From Fonsecaea monophora (lineage: Eukaryota; Ascomycota; Eurotiomycetes; Chaetothyriales; Herpotrichiellaceae), in contig NW_019173952.1 in assembly GCF_001642475.1 (NCBI RefSeq), forward strand, positions 301,034 to 365,033: a stretch of DNA of 64,000 bases, read 5' to 3'. Each line of letters begins with the position of its first letter. Positions within the stretch are counted from its first letter, which is position 1. The notes under the pieces are model-generated. The model was given only the letters and a program-made list of their open reading frames with translations, was not told where the DNA came from and did not search any database. Both the position numbers and the translations under genes were made by a program. Shown one piece after another: positions 25,388 to 37,887 of this stretch.

Positions 25388-27261
25388 ATGCGCAGAATGA
25401 AACGCAAACCAAATAACGTGGTAGTAACTGTCGACCCTGAGCACAAGAAGCCACGCTCAATCACAGTCTCCTCAAATCAATACAAGGACTCGACAAATGA
25501 GCTCAAGTACGGAATCATCCTCCCCAAGTACTATCCTCCGGAGATGACCAACGAGCGAGCCGAAGCATACAAGACCGGACAGATTGAGCGACCGATAGAG
25601 ACACTGGAAAAAGCCGCCAAAGAAACACAAGCCGAGCGAGACCAAGTACCGCCAGGAAAATGTGTGGTTCACTGGTTCAAGTGTGATTTGCGGACGACGG
25701 ACAACAAGGGACTGCACCTAGCAAGCAACATGGCAAAATTGCACAATGTGCCCCTGGTTTGCCTTTACTTGATCTCCCCTCAGGACTTCGAGGCCCATCT
25801 GACAGCTCCCGTACGCGTTGATTTCATTCTTCGTAACCTTGCTATGTTGAAGAGGGATCTAGATGATTTGGACATACCATTGTATGTTGAGACGGTGGAG
25901 AGGAGAAGGAATATCCCGTCTAAACTCGCCGACTTATGCGCGGCATGGGGAGCTTGCCATGTATTTTGCAACGCTGAGTACGAGGTGGACGAGCTCAGGA
26001 GAGAAGCTGCTATAACAAGGGGGTTTTTGGAGAGGGGAATATCAGTCAGCGTCATCCATGATACTTGCGTTGTCGAACCTGGCAAGCTGAAGAGTGGCTC
26101 CGGTGGTCCAATATCGGTCTACAGTCCCTGGCACCGAAAGTGGTGCACCTACCTCAACCAAAACCCCCAAGAACTGGACTATCTCCCTCCACCAGGCCAC
26201 AACCCACGGTCTGCGAGGGAAAGTTACTCGAGGTTATTCAACACTGGTATTCCAGCGGCACCTCCCTCGAAGCAGCTGACCGAGGAAGAAAGACTGAGAT
26301 TCAGTAGCATGTGGCCCGCAGGAGAAAGTGAAGCCCAAGATCGACTGCACAAGTTCGTGCTCGAGAAAATTGCCAAGTACCATGATACCAGGAACCTACC
26401 TGGAGGCAATGGGACGTCTGTTCTTAGCCCACATCTGGCAGCAGGTACAATTGCCGCACGAACAGTTGTTAGAGAGGCTCGTGATGCAGCTCCCTTGAAG
26501 AGAGTGACAGATGACCGGAAACAAGGACACTCAATGTGGATTGCCGAGGTAGCGTGGAGAGATGTGCGACCTTCTCCCATATGTTATGTCTTGGTCCAGG
26601 CTGACAGCGTCTGCAGTTCTATAAACATGTCCTATGCCACTGGCCGTATATTTGGTAAGTGCGTTGTGCTCATTCTTGTTAGTCATGATGGCTGAAACAT
26701 CCTGCCAGCATGAATAAGCCATTCAAACCAGAATACAGCAATATCGAGTGGGAGTACGACATGGAACAGTTCGACAAATGGACCCAGGGCAAGACAGGTT
26801 TCCCAATAGTTGATGCTGCAATGCGCCAGGCAGTGTATACGGGATATATGCCGAATCGCTGTCGGATGATTGTGGCTTCCTTCTTGGCCAAAGATCTCCT
26901 CATTGACTGGCGCATGGGCGAAAAGTGGTTCATGGAGCACCTCATTGATGGTGACTTTGCGTCAAACAACGGCGGTTGGGGATTCAGTGCCAGCTGTGGC
27001 GTCGACCCACAACCCTATTTTCGCATTTTCAATCCGTTGCTCCAAAGCGAGAAGTTTGACGCCGAGGGAGGGTATATCCGTAAATGGGTGCCAGAGCTTG
27101 CTGATATCGAAGACAGCAAGGGAATCCATGACCCATACAACCGTGGCTACGGGAAGGTTGCTGAGACAAATGGCTATCCAAGGCCAATTGTCAATCACAA
27201 AGAGTCGCGAGACAGGGCTCTGGCGCGGTATAAAGCGGGTATTGGAAGGGATAATGCATGA
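25388..27261 (+). CDS. phr1: Class I CPD DNA photolyase
   Basis: Three exons (25388-26563, 26617-26654, 26709-27261) give 588 residues, a usual length for fungal photolyases. After a basic, nuclear-targeting-like leader (MRRMKRKPN) comes the antenna-chromophore domain (about residues 95-270, starting VVHWFKCDLR). The FAD-binding domain follows, with GTSVLSPHLAAGTIAAR, EVAWRDFYKHV (created by splicing), NRCRMIVASFLAKDLLIDWR and SNNGGWGFS...DPQPYFRIFNP. These identify a light-driven repair enzyme for cyclobutane pyrimidine dimers. The 38-nt middle exon is needed to restore WRDFY. The start is the first ATG in frame. Confidence 0.95.
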
Positions 27262-28433
27262 AGACATCCAAGCTAAGTGCCAGTTCTTGCAGCTGGATTC
27301 GACCAGCTGAGGGTAATGAGAATATTGCATGGTTCGTTTGGAGTGCCAACACGTAGCCTTTGGGTTTCCCTTTGATTTTGCCCGACTCAAAGAGAAGAAG
27401 CGGGCCTTCGACCATGGTCGTCAGTTTACCTTAGCCGGGCCCTTGCGTTCGACCTTGCCTGCTTATATTCTGACTATGAGGTACTTCTTTTGAACCTGCC
27501 CAAGCACGGAGCAAACAGAAGGTCGTTCATTTTTAGTAAGTCGTCAATGTATTCAATTCCAGCTTTTGTCATAAGATGGAAACACCCTTCGGAGTTATGG
27601 TCAGAGGATAACAAGGGCGTGGCGCAGTGGAAGAGGTTGGTCTTCGAAAGAAGCTCCATGACTTTGGCGGTTGGGATATAGCCTCAGCGGCTGTTTCACA
27701 ACATATGGGGACGGACAAATTGCGTGATAGGTATTCTGTTCAACGTGATAGCATCTGCTTTCAGACAGGTGTGATTGTCAGCCAGAAAAAAAATCAAAGT
27801 ATTCTACCGTAGGGGAATTCTCTTTATTGTGCTCTCGTAGTTGGAGGGATTGGCCGGATATGCTGGAGACTTCATATTGAAGGATAGATAAGGTCTGGCA
27901 AACGATCACGTCCATGATATATGCTAGATACTTGTACTGGAGGGATTCGGAATGCTCGGTTCTAAGACGTGGAGAGCGGCAATCGGCAACAGACCATTTG
28001 CAGTCCCTCCCTCCAACCCACCGTCCCGCCTAATCCCCGTCCAGGCTTTCCTCCAACCAGCTGTCGAGACAACCTTCTAGCAAGGAGATCAGCGGGCAAC
28101 TACAGGCATCACCTGCCCCTCCTTTGGCCTAGTAACGCCTTTCCTGCCGCCCCCTTCCCACTTCTAAACGCCCTTTTCATTCAAAAGCCTACGGATTGGA
28201 TGAAGTTGGGGTAATTCTCGCATCACCCACAATGACCCCGGTAATAGCAGTGGCGGGAAGCGGCCACACTGCGGGTTTCGATGGGTTGCCCATCTTTCCT
28301 CTACGGTGGTCGCCTGTGAACTTTTCTCACACTTCCTTTACCGTGCAAATCTCCATCGACAGCTATCCTACGACGTCTTAAGGGTTGAGAACGAGGTCCA
28401 TGGCTCTTCTCTTTCGTTCACCCTACTCAAGCC
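27262..28433. other. Intergenic upstream of MFS transporter
   Basis: About 1.2 kb with no supported gene. C/T-rich stretches near 28000-28330 look like a fungal 5' leader for the transporter. Confidence 0.4.
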
Positions 28434-30368
28434 ATGGTGAAAGGAGCGAAACGGGCACTTCAGTTGCCCAAGCAGCAACTGCTCATTCTAGCAGTATGCC
28501 GCTTCGCAGAGCCTGTCGCAATGACCTCGGTCTACCCATACATTGTGAGTCCCAAGGATCCAAATCCCCCAGCAATGTGATCGTTCATCCATACTGACTG
28601 TATTCAGCCGGAGATGATTCAATCCTTCAACGTCCCCAATGATAAAGTGGCCAAATGGGCCGGACTTATGTCTGCGACCTTTTCACTCTCACAATGTCTG
28701 ACCGGAATCGCCTGGGGTCGGGCATCAGACCGTTTTGGGCGCAAGCCCATAATCATCCTCGCCCTGACTTGCACCATGATTTCATCCATATTATTTGGCT
28801 TCTCCAAAAATCTTGCCTGGGCCTTCATCACACGGTCTTTGCAAGGCCTCTCGAATGGGAATGTTGGGATCATTCGGACAGCTGTGGCAGAATTGGTACC
28901 TCAAAAGGAATTACAACCGAGGGCATTCAGTATTATGCCGCTCGTCTGGAACATTGGCAGTATATTCGGGCCGTCTTTTGGAGGATCTCTGGTCCATCCC
29001 GCAGAAAGATATCCAGAAGTGTTTGGAAAGCTGAAGTTGCTCAAAGAATATCCCTTTGCGCTGCCAAACCTCTTGATCAGCATTCTTTTCATGTGCGGGA
29101 TTACTGCCGGTTTCCTTTTCTTACACGAGACCCTCGAGGAAAAGAAATTCCACAGGGACTACGGCCTGATAATGGGCAAATTACTGACCAACTCCTGCAC
29201 CCGGAGGCCACGATCCAGGACCAGGACTTGGTCGAATACCGAGGAGTCGGATCCATTTCTCCCTGGGATTTCGAGTGAACTGTCCACACCGATATCTGGT
29301 TCCATTGTCGCGGCTGAGATCCCCAGACAGAACCCAGGCTGGGCGGAGGTCTTTTCCACACAGTCAAATATCAACCTGGGTGTGTACACGCTTTTGGCCA
29401 TGCATTCGGTGGCGTACGACCAACTACTGCCAATATTCATGCATTATCCGGTGCAATCTATTCAAGACCCAGAGGTCCATCTACCTTGGAAGTTTGCTGG
29501 CGGATTCGGCATTGATTCCAATAGGATTGGCCTATTGTTTACTGTCTACGGCGTTTTTGGCATGCTCATCCAGTTCTTTGTCTTTCCCCCCTTTGCGAGG
29601 AGGTACGGCGTCTTGAATTGTCTCAAGACTTGCTGCCTAGCCTTTCCCCTGGTCTACATCGCGACACCTTTTACGGCCCTACTACCTACTGACTCGTCAA
29701 GGCAAGGTATTATGATGTTGTTGATGATGGTCAAGGGCTTTTGCGGCATCTTTGCGTTCCCTTGTTCCACCATTCTTCTTACCAATAGTGCTGCTAGTTT
29801 GAAGATACTAGGGACGCTGAATGGGGTGGCAACCAGTGTATCTGCCATTGGAAGAGCTGCCGGACCGGCTTTAGCGGGCGCTACGTTCACCAAAGGAGTT
29901 GATATCGGATATGTTGTAATTTCTTGGTGGATATTGGCCCTGGTCGCCATTGTGGGCGCCGTCCCAGTGTGGTTTCTGGTGGAGATGGAAGGGTTTGGGG
30001 GGGACTTGGACGATGATGAAAGTGACCAAGACGATGATGATATTTACGACGACGAAGACGACAATGACGACGACGCCAAAGCATCTTCGGTTGCCACCGC
30101 TGGAGCACATTCCCGGAAGTCCAGTGCGCCATCTGTTGCCGAAGAGGCGGTGGAAGACGACGAGGAGATGCCGGGATCTCGTCTTCTGACACCCGCTACT
30201 ACGAGGACCTCGCAACGATCTTCTCGCCGCCACAGTCTCCAGCTTCGACGAGTCCCGAGCCCTATCGGATTTGGCCACGGTGTCATTCCACTCGGTGCCC
30301 GCAGATACAGCAGCGACCTCGGAGCTACAAGGAGTGGGCTGGGTGCTGGCGGAACGAGCTATTATTGA
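28434..30368 (+). CDS. MFS transporter, DHA1/ZIFL-like, with acidic tail
   Basis: Two exons (28434-28544, 28608-30368; 63-bp intron) give 623 residues. Exon 1 supplies the conserved first helix (LLILAVCRFAEPVAMTSVYPYI). Exon 2 begins PEMIQSF and holds the DHA1 motif A variant GRASDRFGRKPIII between helices 2 and 3, and about eleven further helices with a cytosolic central loop. The C-terminal tail is about 130 residues, starting with an Asp-rich run (near 30005-30085) and continuing Ser/Arg-rich. Homologues are drug/H+-antiporter-like facilitators of unclear substrate, some tied to metal or organic-anion export. Without exon 1 the protein would lack helix 1. It converges on the nitronate monooxygenase gene, with 109 bp between stops. 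Confidence 0.88.
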
Positions 30369-30477
30369 GCATCATCGGCGCGCAGCATCGAAGTTTGAAC
30401 TACCAGGTCATGGTCGAAGAAGGAAGTTACAGATACAGCGTTCTTATTAGGCCCCCGAAAATCTTCATGTTTTTATG

Positions 30478-31512
30478 TCACAAGCGTGCTGCAGTACCCT
30501 TTAGGATCTGGCCGACCCCGTTTCGGACCTCTTGCACAATATCGGCAGCGTTCTGTACCTTGCTCACAAGCCCTACTCCAGCCCCTGCCCAGACGTTTGC
30601 CCTGTTGGTTGTCCCGAAGCCGCCATCCTCTCCCTCCACTGCCTCATTGTGCTTTTTTCTTATCAGCTCGATATCGATACCTTGGACGTGATCGGCATAG
30701 CTCTCCGTGACCAGGCTTCTTCCGTCATAAGCGTCAGGCCAGATATTCGGACCCTTGACATTGTCAAATAGTTTGCTTCGGACGGTGCTTTGAGCTCCAT
30801 CCTTTGCTGCCAGTACCAGCTCTCGATATCCAGGAGGTGAGATGGTCTCTTTGGCTGCGAGAAACCTCGTCCCAATCACTACCCCCGATGCCCCCAGCGC
30901 GAATGCAGCTGCAGCACCGCGAGCATCTGCGATTCCCCCCGATGCGAGCAAGGGAATATGACCGAGACCCTTTTCGGCGAGAACATCAGCCGCCTCTGGT
31001 AGCACCGAAACGATACTGGCGCCTCTTTCGAATCCATGGCCGCCTGCATCCGCGCCCTGCATGATCAAAGCATCAGGCTTGGCCGTCTGGGCGACCTCGA
31101 CAGCGGCGCTCACACTGCCGACTTGAATCCAGATCTTAGAATTGGGACACCGACCCCGGATCTCTGTGGACCAAGTGGCGTAATCCTTCAGATCCTTTGC
31201 AGCAAACAACCAGACCACAGTGGGTTGATATTTTGCGAGGATGGGAAGCACAGACTCGGCCTTGACGATGAAGGGTAACAGGCCCACGCCAACGGAGAGC
31301 ATGTCACCTGGCGCAGTGGTGGCCTTGAGGTTGTCTGCCGCAATTCTCAGTTCTTTCTCCAAGTCGCTAGACATGATGGCGCCGATCATCCCGAGACCAC
31401 CTGACTTTGTGACGGCGCTTGCGAGGTGCCCACCGGCAAAGCCGCCCATGGGGGCATTCACAATGAGGGGAGACGACGTCCATGGCAATTGGGACTTGAG
31501 GGGTTGCGCCAT
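30478..31512 (-). CDS. Nitronate monooxygenase (2-nitropropane dioxygenase family)
   Basis: A single intronless frame of 344 residues starts at an ATG near 31512. It has a TIM-barrel flavoprotein layout: NAPMGGFAGG at the N-terminus (FMN contact), MQGADAGGHG in the middle carrying the family's catalytic His, and LLASGGIADARG plus GVVIGTRFLA as phosphate-binding loops. The family oxidises alkyl nitronates, including the fungal and plant toxin propionate 3-nitronate, to the carbonyl and nitrite, using FMN. No targeting signal is seen, so it is probably cytosolic or peroxisomal. Confidence 0.92.
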   Translation of the reverse strand: MAQPLKSQLPWTSSPLIVNAPMGGFAGGHLASAVTKSGGLGMIGAIMSSDLEKELRIAADNLKATTAPGDMLSVGVGLLPFIVKAESVLPILAKYQPTVVWLFAAKDLKDYATWSTEIRGRCPNSKIWIQVGSVSAAVEVAQTAKPDALIMQGADAGGHGFERGASIVSVLPEAADVLAEKGLGHIPLLASGGIADARGAAAAFALGASGVVIGTRFLAAKETISPPGYRELVLAAKDGAQSTVRSKLFDNVKGPNIWPDAYDGRSLVTESYADHVQGIDIELIRKKHNEAVEGEDGGFGTTNRANVWAGAGVGLVSKVQNAADIVQEVRNGVGQILKGTAARL

Positions 31513-32093
31513 ACTGGCTAGGGTCCAGAACTCGTGAAGAGAAAAGCTCGACCCGTGTCTATTTCAGATGACAACAAAATGCCGAATTCTGAGAGTTGGT
31601 GCGTGTGAAACTTTTGAAGCAATTTCTGGACCCAGGGTTGACCGAGGTCAACATTACCTTTTCGGCAACCTTGTTTACCAGGGCAATGTGTTCCATGCCC
31701 TCTCAGACGCTTGTGCTTACGGTGGTCTCTGATCTCTGATAGAGAACAGTATATGGATCATTTCCGCGGACAAAGATTGAATCCTGCTCGCAACACGATA
31801 TTCCAAATACGCATTGGCACACTCATGCTTACAACCTTCGCCCTTGGTAAAGCTTGTGAAGCGCGGCTGTGTGACAATAGCCAATGAATGGAGGGTGCAT
31901 GATAATCAAAGTAGTATTACCTTATACGATTTTGACGTTCCTACCCAAGTACAGTAAGCCCATACGCACCACCATATGTGGGAGGAAGATTTTCTGGTTT
32001 GTTTTCGATGCAAGCGTGCCAACCATTTCGCCCGTCATCCTCCACAACCTTGTGGCGGTGAAACACTCGGGCTGGCCTGTTGTCACTGATGCG
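31513..32093. other. Intergenic upstream of nitronate monooxygenase
   Basis: Promoter-sized gap between tandem minus-strand genes. No gene or repeat is recognised. Confidence 0.4.
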
Positions 32094-34430
32094 CTATTCC
32101 AAGAGCTTTGCGGCCGCTCCCAGCGCCTCTTCAATGATCACACTCCATCTCTTCGCATTTGTAATGTTCTTGTCTTCGAAGCTCTCAACAAGGCCTGGAT
32201 AGGTGGCACCCGCATACCCAGTCCAACGGCCAGGGGCGAAGACAACATGCTTGAACCAAGACCTGTCATCCAAACCGCCAGAGAATAGAAATTGACGCTC
32301 CAGTGTCTTGTACTTCTCATTTGCGTTCCGCACTTCGTAGAATAGCCTCACCTTCTTCCACCAATCCCACCAGGGCACGTCCTCTGCGAGCTTTTTGGTC
32401 AGGCCAGCGGTGTATTCGTCGAATTTTGTGGCAGCGTGGCGGAATTCTGCGGTGGCATTGTCGAGTGCCAGGAAGCTGAAGCTCGAACCTGCCAAGTGAG
32501 TCTTTGCCTTCTCCTTGACGTCGTCTAAATAGACAGAGAGACCTTTAGCGTAGTCTTCAGCGCTCAAGGACAAGACAGGGGTCTCGCTCAACTGCGCCGT
32601 CACAAGCGCCAATATCTTGGCCGCAGCCACATGGTAGTGCCATCCTTTGTCCCCATAAGCATTCATCCAGTGGAAAGAGTCATAATTTGAGTGGTAATGG
32701 TAAACCGCGTCTTCCGGTCCGTTCCCAAAGCCGAAATCAAGCGATGGGATTCCGGCAAAGTCCTGGAAGGCTGTGAAGTCACTGCCAGATCCCATTGTGC
32801 GTATATGACCGTCCCAGACATCGCCGATTGACTGCCCTTTGGTGGTCTGATTGGGCGAGGGCACTGAATTGGTCACAGCGTAGAGGACTTTGTTCAACAA
32901 CGGAGAGGCAGCAGCCTCAAAGTGCTTTCCGCGCGCCCCCACATCAACATTGAGGTAGGCGACAGTGCTGCTAGAAAGCCACGGGAGGTATTCTTCGACC
33001 CATTCCGTCGAGCCGATAAGACCATACTCTTCTCCATCCCAGCTTGCAAATACAATCGTCCGAAGTGGCTTCCATCCAGCCTTGAGTGCTTCTCCGAAAG
33101 ACCGGATTACTTCGTTCAATGCTGCTGACCCTGAATTAGGATCACCTGCGCCTCCAGCGATCCAGGCATCTCGATGATTGCCAACGACGATGACCTCATC
33201 CTTGGCTGTGCCATTGATGATACCAATGACATTCCACAGTGGCGTTGTGACATATTCCTGCTCATTCACCAAGTTGAGAACAACAGAGTCTGGTGACGGA
33301 CCAATGTTGTAGTTAACACCCTTGTATGAAAGCCCTCCGCCATGCCAGGACTTGTCAAACGAACTTGCGTTGGGTCCATGCCCGTTCAAAGCTTTGAGGA
33401 GGGGAAGGGCATCGGCGTAAGAGATGGGCAGCGACGGGATGCGAGGCGTGGAGCCATGTGGATCAACGCGAGGTGCACCTGGTTTGGAGGGATAACCAGG
33501 CGTTGTTGGGTCGCCCGGGAGTGTGCCTGCGCCTGTCAGTATGTGTCAGTTGCGGTCTTTCGGGGGAAACGCACTGATGTATTGCGTACTGCCTCTTTGA
33601 ACGCTGCTTGGGTTTCTCGCTGGCCCATCTGGGTACGTCTTGTAGCCATTCTTCTCTGTAATGTCACCGTCCTCCTGCGGGTCAGAGTACATTACTACCC
33701 CGACCATCCCCAGCTCTTGAGCTCTCTTGACCTTGAGCCCACGGAATATGTGTCCGTATTTTACCAGGGCAATCTTCCCTTCCAACGAGATATTTGCAGC
33801 TCGCAGGTCTTCGAAGTCTTGATATGTGCCGAAATTGGCATACACATACGGCGCGGTAACATTACCACTGGCGGAGTAGCCATGGAATGTTGGGATCCGA
33901 TCTTTCAGCGAAGTTGTGGGATCCTCGTCGAGGATATCTTCTTCCAGGCTGCATTCATACTTCACCTTGTGCCCATCCAACAAGGCCAACCGATGATCAC
34001 TCGGATAATTTATGAAGACGTCGTAGGCGACTATATCTGATTTGACGCCGAACTCTTCCCATCGCTCCCTTGTCCACAAAGCTTGACTCAAATTCTTGCC
34101 TGCAAGGTGAGGACCCGACGTATAATACTCGCTCCATGAACGCGCCTTTTCCTCATCGGGGGTCTCCAAGAGCAGCTCAATGAGCTGCTCAAAGGTGATA
34201 CCGGCACTTTGCGGCCATGAGCGAGGATAAGGAGGGGACCAAGGGAAGTAGGACGAAACAGAATCGTGGCCTCGAGGTAGAATGGCGCCCGGAAGGAGGA
34301 AACAGATAACAATGGCTATGAGACTGCTTGCGAGGGCGATGGAACAGAAGCGTTTGAGTGTCGTGTGGGGGTATCTTGGTCGACGTCGAGTTACGTAGAC
34401 GGTCGCAATGAGGGGAGTGTGCTCATCCAT
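32094..34430 (-). CDS. M28 peptidase, glutamate carboxypeptidase II-like
   Basis: Two exons (34430-33575 and 33532-32094) give 764 residues. The acceptor at 33533 could instead be six bases later, still in frame. A type II membrane anchor (ALASSLIAIVICFLLPGAIL) lies near residue 35. A PA-like insert follows (about 190-290), then the M28 di-zinc domain with ligands in VVGNHRDAW, GAGDPNSGS, WDGEEYGLIGS and YHSNYDSFHW. It ends in a transferrin-receptor-like helical dimerisation domain. All metal ligands and the catalytic Glu are present. The family cleaves C-terminal Glu or other residues from peptides and sits in vacuolar, secretory or plasma membranes. Substrate unknown. Confidence 0.92.
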
Positions 34431-34623
34431 GACGATGGCATCCTCGGGTAGACAAAGAGATTTTCGAGTGGAACAAGTCGCCTCGATGTCTCGTTATACG
34501 GATTGACAATCAGACTTGATTGAAGCTCACAGTCATCTGTGGCTTGTGTTATCTTCCCCAATGACCCCAGACCTGCACAGATTCTCCCCCTCCCCCAATT
34601 CCGCTTCAAGCAAGTCTGCCGAG

Positions 34624-35109
34624 CTACATGCGAGCATTTCTGTTATCGAACTCGTGAAATTGTCCTTTGCCATCAAGCGCTGGAAGCCATGACGCCCGCT
34701 TGCTAACGTAGAACTCCACGTTGGGATCTGCGGTGTCCACTGCGGACTCGTCGTCGAGAGATCCAGCCACGACAAGAATGACACCGCGGAAAGCCTCAGC
34801 ATCTCCGACCTTGTTGATAACGCATCCACATTCAGTGCAGAAGGAATATGTCAACGTCATTCCGCTGTCCTGAGTTGCTGCGTATCTTTTCGGCGTCCCC
34901 GCTGTGATCTTGAAATTCCCCTCTGGGACAACGATGTTGGTAGTGAATACGCTGCCGCTGACGTGTCGACAGGTTACGCAGTGGCATATTGCCTAGACCA
35001 CTTAGCCACAAACCCGCCAAGAGACTGCAAGAATGACTCTTACCTTCATAACAGGCTCACCGGTATACTCATATCTGAGTTGACCGCAAAGGCAACCTCC
35101 AGTTGGCAT
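34624..35109 (-). CDS. GFA/CENP-V domain zinc protein
   Basis: Two exons (35109-35044, 34992-34624) give 144 residues. The first exon encodes MPTGGCLCGQLRYEY and the splice joins VMK to AICHCVTCRHVSG. The Cys pattern (CxC, then CxCxxC, later CTECGC) is the zinc-binding set of the GFA family (glutathione-dependent formaldehyde-activating enzyme-like, Mss4 fold). Fungi have many such small proteins. Most do not have a proven activity, and glutathione or formaldehyde chemistry is only implied by the family name. It is encoded upstream of and in tandem with the M28 peptidase. Confidence 0.9.
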
Positions 35110-36095
35110 AGCGAGGTGTTTCAAAGGACAGAATTGAGGTCTACAGAGATGAGTGTCGACTTATGGTCGTTTGTCGGATTTCATCGATGAGCAAAGAGTC
35201 TCTTCTTATACCTTATGTACCAACCCCCCCGGCCATAATTTGATCAATACGCTGCAGACAGAAGGGCGGACCCCAACTATCGTTCATTGACCTGTTGCCA
35301 TACAGCCTTCGAAATGTGTTCCAGACGTTGGCCGTGACTTTCCCTACGTTACGATTCGTTCGCATGTTCAGTATGGCCGAGAACGTCCTGGAACTCTGTG
35401 CCTATCTGCGCTGGAATCGACCTTAGGGTCAAAATCTTCGGCTTACGTTACTCAAAACTTGTCAGCATGTCAATCTAGGGCGCAAAAATGAACATGGATC
35501 CTGCATTTGTGTCGACAGCTGACCCGTATCCGCAAAACCTTGGTACCGCCTTTCAAGCCTCCTTGAATAACCAAGAACGAACCAGTTTGGTTGAGCCGAA
35601 TCACCGGCAACCTGATGGGACGCCTTCGCAGCCTGAAATCGACTGAGACCAGGGCCAGATACCTTCATCTTAGCTCGGGGATTTCTCGGGGTTGCCATAT
35701 TCGGCAATGGGTATCGATCTAATATTGGGCTGTTTCAGCCACTGTCTGTCTCTTTCCTGACTTGGATACTTGGATGAAGTGTCACTTCTGATGTAAATCG
35801 CATTTATCTAGGTAGCTAACACGATGGTAGCGCTGCACCCTCCTTCGAACCAGTGTTCTATGATCACTACAGAAGCTATATCCTCACGGGCGAAGAGCGA
35901 AGATTGGGATATAATTGATTTGCACTTCTCATGTTGTTGGCTCGAGCTGTCATCTTTCAGCTCTCTAAGCGGTGAAGATGCCCAGTATCCCCGGTGCCAA
36001 CCTCAACCGATCATCGATGGATATCCCCACACAAAATCCCTGCTCCGAAGGTATCGAAGCATTTTTCAGTCGATCCTTCTGGCACCGTCTGGACA
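35110..36095. other. Intergenic region between GFA and serine hydrolase genes
   Basis: About 1 kb. A frame at 35462-35707 on the minus strand and one at 35824 on the plus strand are open, but the latter is largely antisense to the last exon of the hydrolase. No gene is supported. Confidence 0.4.
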
Positions 36096-37445
36096 CTATG
36101 GACCATGGCGAGCGAAGATGTCTTTGCGAAAAGCAACTGCGAGAGTCATAGTCTCGGGATCGCCTGGAGGAAGAAGCTGGGATGCGTATATGCCACAATT
36201 GCCGGCGGCGGGGTCGATCCACTGTTGAACGGTCAGCTCCAGAGTCACTTAAGGTATTTCCAGGACTGGCGCACCCAGAAGAGGTTTGGGAGGCCACCCC
36301 AGGTCATTGTTCCCTTCTTGCAAACACCAGCCACGTCTTCCATGTTCAAAATGCCTCCCAGGCCGAAATTCCAGGCCGAGCTGTCCACGCCTCCTCGAAA
36401 CATGGGACCTGCCCCTGGTGTGGCCATTGTTGCATTCAAATAAGCGTCATTCGAAAGCTGCGGGGAGAACATCACCTTTACGGTCTCTGGTTTGAGGAGA
36501 AGACCGTCATTTTTGAGCAAGGATATGAGCACCTTGATATAGTCTGGTGCGGACGAATATAATCCCCCGCCACCGAGGTCGTCTTTCGGATTATGATGAG
36601 GGTATGGGTCGGCTGGCACAAGGTCTCCTTCAGGTGTTCTGGCGGTCGTGGCACATAGTCGACTGCGCACCAACTCATTTTCTTCTGGACGGAAACTCGT
36701 GGACGCCATTCCCAAAGGATCCCAAATATTCTTTTTCATGTACTGACCAAGCTTCATGCCCCCATTGACGCGCTCGACCATTTTGCCGGCCCAGTCGATG
36801 CCGCAGCTATAGCTCCAACCCTCCCCTGGCTCGTACAACAAAGGCATCACGTACCCTTTACGCTGAATCACGGCGTCAGAGCTCAGAAGATGCCAATATT
36901 CTAGGTATAGTGCTCACAATATCACCGTCCCCTGGACGGCTTGATTCCCCACGCCATTGTCGCCACTTGATAAGTTCTGGCGAAAGGAAATCATAACCCA
37001 TGCCACTAGAGTGTGTGAGCAGCTGGCGTAAAGTTATCTTCTTCGTTGCTTTTTTGAGCTCTGGTTCTCCAGTGTCTGGCTTCCACCCCGTCAAGATGTC
37101 TGGTGACGTCCACTCATCGAGGTTTGTGGAGACATCGTTGTCAAGGCTCAGTTTACCTTGCTCTACGCACTGCATGACCGAAATGGTAGTCAGCAGCTTT
37201 GTGCACGAAGCAATCCAGAAGGTGGTATCTTCCGTCATCGGCCTGGCGGTCTCCGGAACAACAGAGGTGAAGCCCTTTGCGCCATGGTAGATGGTATTTC
37301 CTGGACGCTGTCAGCCAAAGCCACTCCGTGATGGTGGCAATCATGCTACTTCACCGGAAGCATCAGCTGCTATCGCGACAGCTCCAACAATCTTTCGGCC
37401 CGGACCAGGCGTGGCGGCGGATTCAAGCTGCTGATCGAATGACAT
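36096..37445 (-). CDS. Beta-lactamase-fold serine hydrolase (EstB/LovD-like)
   Basis: Four exons (37445-37355, 37300-36918, 36862-36275, 36221-36096) give 395 residues. All three introns are 53-55 bp with GT-AG ends, and each restores the frame. The nucleophile motif S-x-x-K is ASCTKL near residue 60, the second conserved element is WSYSCGIDWAGK, and the C-terminal motif is MTWGGLPNLFW followed after splicing by IDPAAGNCGIYASQ. The last exon is hidden in a region whose other strand carries misleading open frames. The family covers esterases, acyltransferases such as LovD in lovastatin synthesis, and D-aminopeptidases. No signal peptide, so cytosolic. Substrate unknown. Confidence 0.9.
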
Positions 37446-37887
37446 AATGAATGAGGGCTGCGCGAGGTCTGATGGTTCTGAGTTCTAGAGAGCTGTGATT
37501 ACCCCTGATGGTGTCATAAGCAATCTGACAGCATCAATACGAGGTTTGTGATACTTTCACTCTTTCTTTGATCATGTAGAAATGAAGAATTCAACAACTC
37601 AGCCCCTCCATGCTCCAACGTCGGTAGTTGACACTTGTTCCACAACCCCGCTTTTTGAAGCAACAATCCTCCCCGCGGTGGCATGTACAAAGCTGGTATG
37701 GCGTAGGCATTTAGTATGCACGATCCGTACGTTGCGGTTTCGGCTACTTGTGAATTTGTGGAGCTTCCCCCTAAGATTGCCCTTGTCCCTTGCTTCCTTG
37801 CTCATTCCCTTGCTATTTTTACTTCAATCGCAGAAATCTGTATGCTGAGACAGACATCAAGAATTAAGGATCGAGGTGTCTTGATAA
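37446..37887. other. Intergenic upstream of serine hydrolase
   Basis: Promoter-sized gap between tandem minus-strand genes; nothing else seen. Confidence 0.4.

Noticed and set aside
35824..36562. Plus-strand frames with Cys-rich pieces resembling a zinc protein
   Set aside because: They are antisense to exons 3 and 4 of the serine hydrolase, whose splice-joined product is convincing.
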